In this document: positions 14,137 to 14,298 of the stretch, piece by piece
Position numbering within the stretch: position 1 is the stretch's first letter
Layout of the letters: the number at the start of each line of letters is the position of its first letter
Assembly (NCBI GenBank): GCA_046597185.1
Contig: JBKJLF010000413.1
Location: 1-14,298 of the forward strand
Source of the DNA: CAMBDR01 sp046597185
GTDB lineage: Bacteria; Pseudomonadota; Gammaproteobacteria; Burkholderiales; Burkholderiaceae_D
Direction of reading: 5' to 3'
Length of the DNA: 14,298 nt
Notes under the pieces: generated by a model
What the model saw: the letters and a program-made list of their open reading frames with translations, nothing else
The model's database searches: none
Told to the model about the DNA's origin: nothing
Program-made: the position numbers and the translations under genes

Positions 14137-14181
14137 AATCTCAATCCGGGCAATCTCAATCCAGGCAATCTCAATCCAAGT
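14137..14181. repeat. 15-bp tandem repeat between polA and the sensor kinase
   Basis: Three head-to-tail units AATCTCAATCC(G/A)(G/A)G(C/T) lie at 14137-14151, 14152-14166 and 14167-14181. They lie in the gap downstream of polA and upstream of the kinase leader. No hairpin or U-tract accompanies them. The rest of the gap (14019-14202) shows only the weak -10 mentioned for the kinase. Confidence 0.85.
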
Positions 14182-14202
14182 CAGGCCCAAGCCGGGGGTG
14201 CT

Positions 14203-14298
14203 TCAATGTGCTTGTTCCCAATTTTTACCCACACCCACTTCGGCCAGCAGCGGCACGCGCAATTGTGCCACTTGCGCCATCAGGCGTGGCAATTCGAC
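14203..14298 (-). CDS. polA: DNA polymerase I, C-terminal end (partial)
   Basis: From the window edge, 31 codons read leftward to TGA at 14203-14205. The end LRVPLLAEVGVGKNWEQAH closely matches the extreme C-terminus of DNA polymerase I, which in most bacteria closes with VGVG.NWDEAH or a near variant. This enzyme fills gaps and removes RNA primers in replication and repair. Only the last part of the polymerase domain is present; the rest lies beyond the window. The short match limits certainty, but the motif and its position at a stop codon are distinctive. Not too much should be made of the 222-base gap to the kinase gene downstream, which is in the same direction. Confidence 0.85.
   Translation of the reverse strand, partial: VELPRLMAQVAQLRVPLLAEVGVGKNWEQAH

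Noticed and set aside
1..14298. Genetic code with UGA as tryptophan
   Set aside because: rimM, NUDIX, M48 and polA stop at UGA exactly at their expected ends, and ordinary TGG codons are common, so UGA is a true stop here.
1..14298. tRNA, rRNA or insertion-sequence features
   Set aside because: I saw no cloverleaf, rRNA-like or transposase-like sequence in either strand; the pfkB/kinase junction has no terminal inverted repeats that I could find.

Overview
The window is a piece of betaproteobacterial chromosome, most likely from the Burkholderiales and near the Oxalobacteraceae (genus not resolved). The order NUDIX - rplS - trmD - rimM - rpsP, the PEP-CTERM exosortase substrate, the end of a polA gene and the moderate GC content all fit. 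The placement rests on gene order and remembered protein families; no search was run.

Left part (1-3850, all leftward): the ribosomal/tRNA-modification operon rpsP-rimM-trmD-rplS ends in a strong intrinsic terminator. It is followed by a CoA-pyrophosphatase-type NUDIX hydrolase and a CobD/CbiB-family gene that carries an in-frame TGA where the family has tryptophan. Middle part (4038-8821, all rightward): a TM2-domain membrane protein; a PfkB sugar kinase with a frameshift and a lost C-terminus, running into the orphaned ATPase end of a histidine kinase; an effector-binding (GyrI-like) protein; an M48 lipoprotein protease; and a MoxR-type AAA ATPase / DUF2201-VWA pair. In that pair the ATPase carries a homopolymer frameshift, a large internal loss and a TGG-to-TGA change, and the VWA partner seems to lack an internal block as well. 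Right part: a leftward DUF4870 membrane protein, a rightward PEP-CTERM protein with an EF-hand loop, a shared bidirectional terminator, a leftward two-propeller sensor histidine kinase of about 1300 residues preceded by a 13-codon leader ORF that overlaps its start as ATGA, and the last 31 codons of polA.

Two themes stand out. First, accessory genes are visibly broken while housekeeping genes are intact. Either this is real decay or some lesions (C-run indel, TGG to TGA) are sequencing errors; the large deletions are harder to explain that way. Second, short tandem repeats are frequent. Periods of 9, 12, 15, about 18 and 21 bases appear at seven places, four of them in frame inside genes; at two gene starts every repeat copy supplies another potential start codon. 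One array repeatedly copies the 3' arm and U-tract of the rplS terminator.

No complete new system was proven. The best candidates for a second look are the terminator-arm array, the leader peptide coupled to the giant sensor kinase, and the matched shrinkage of the MoxR/VWA pair.
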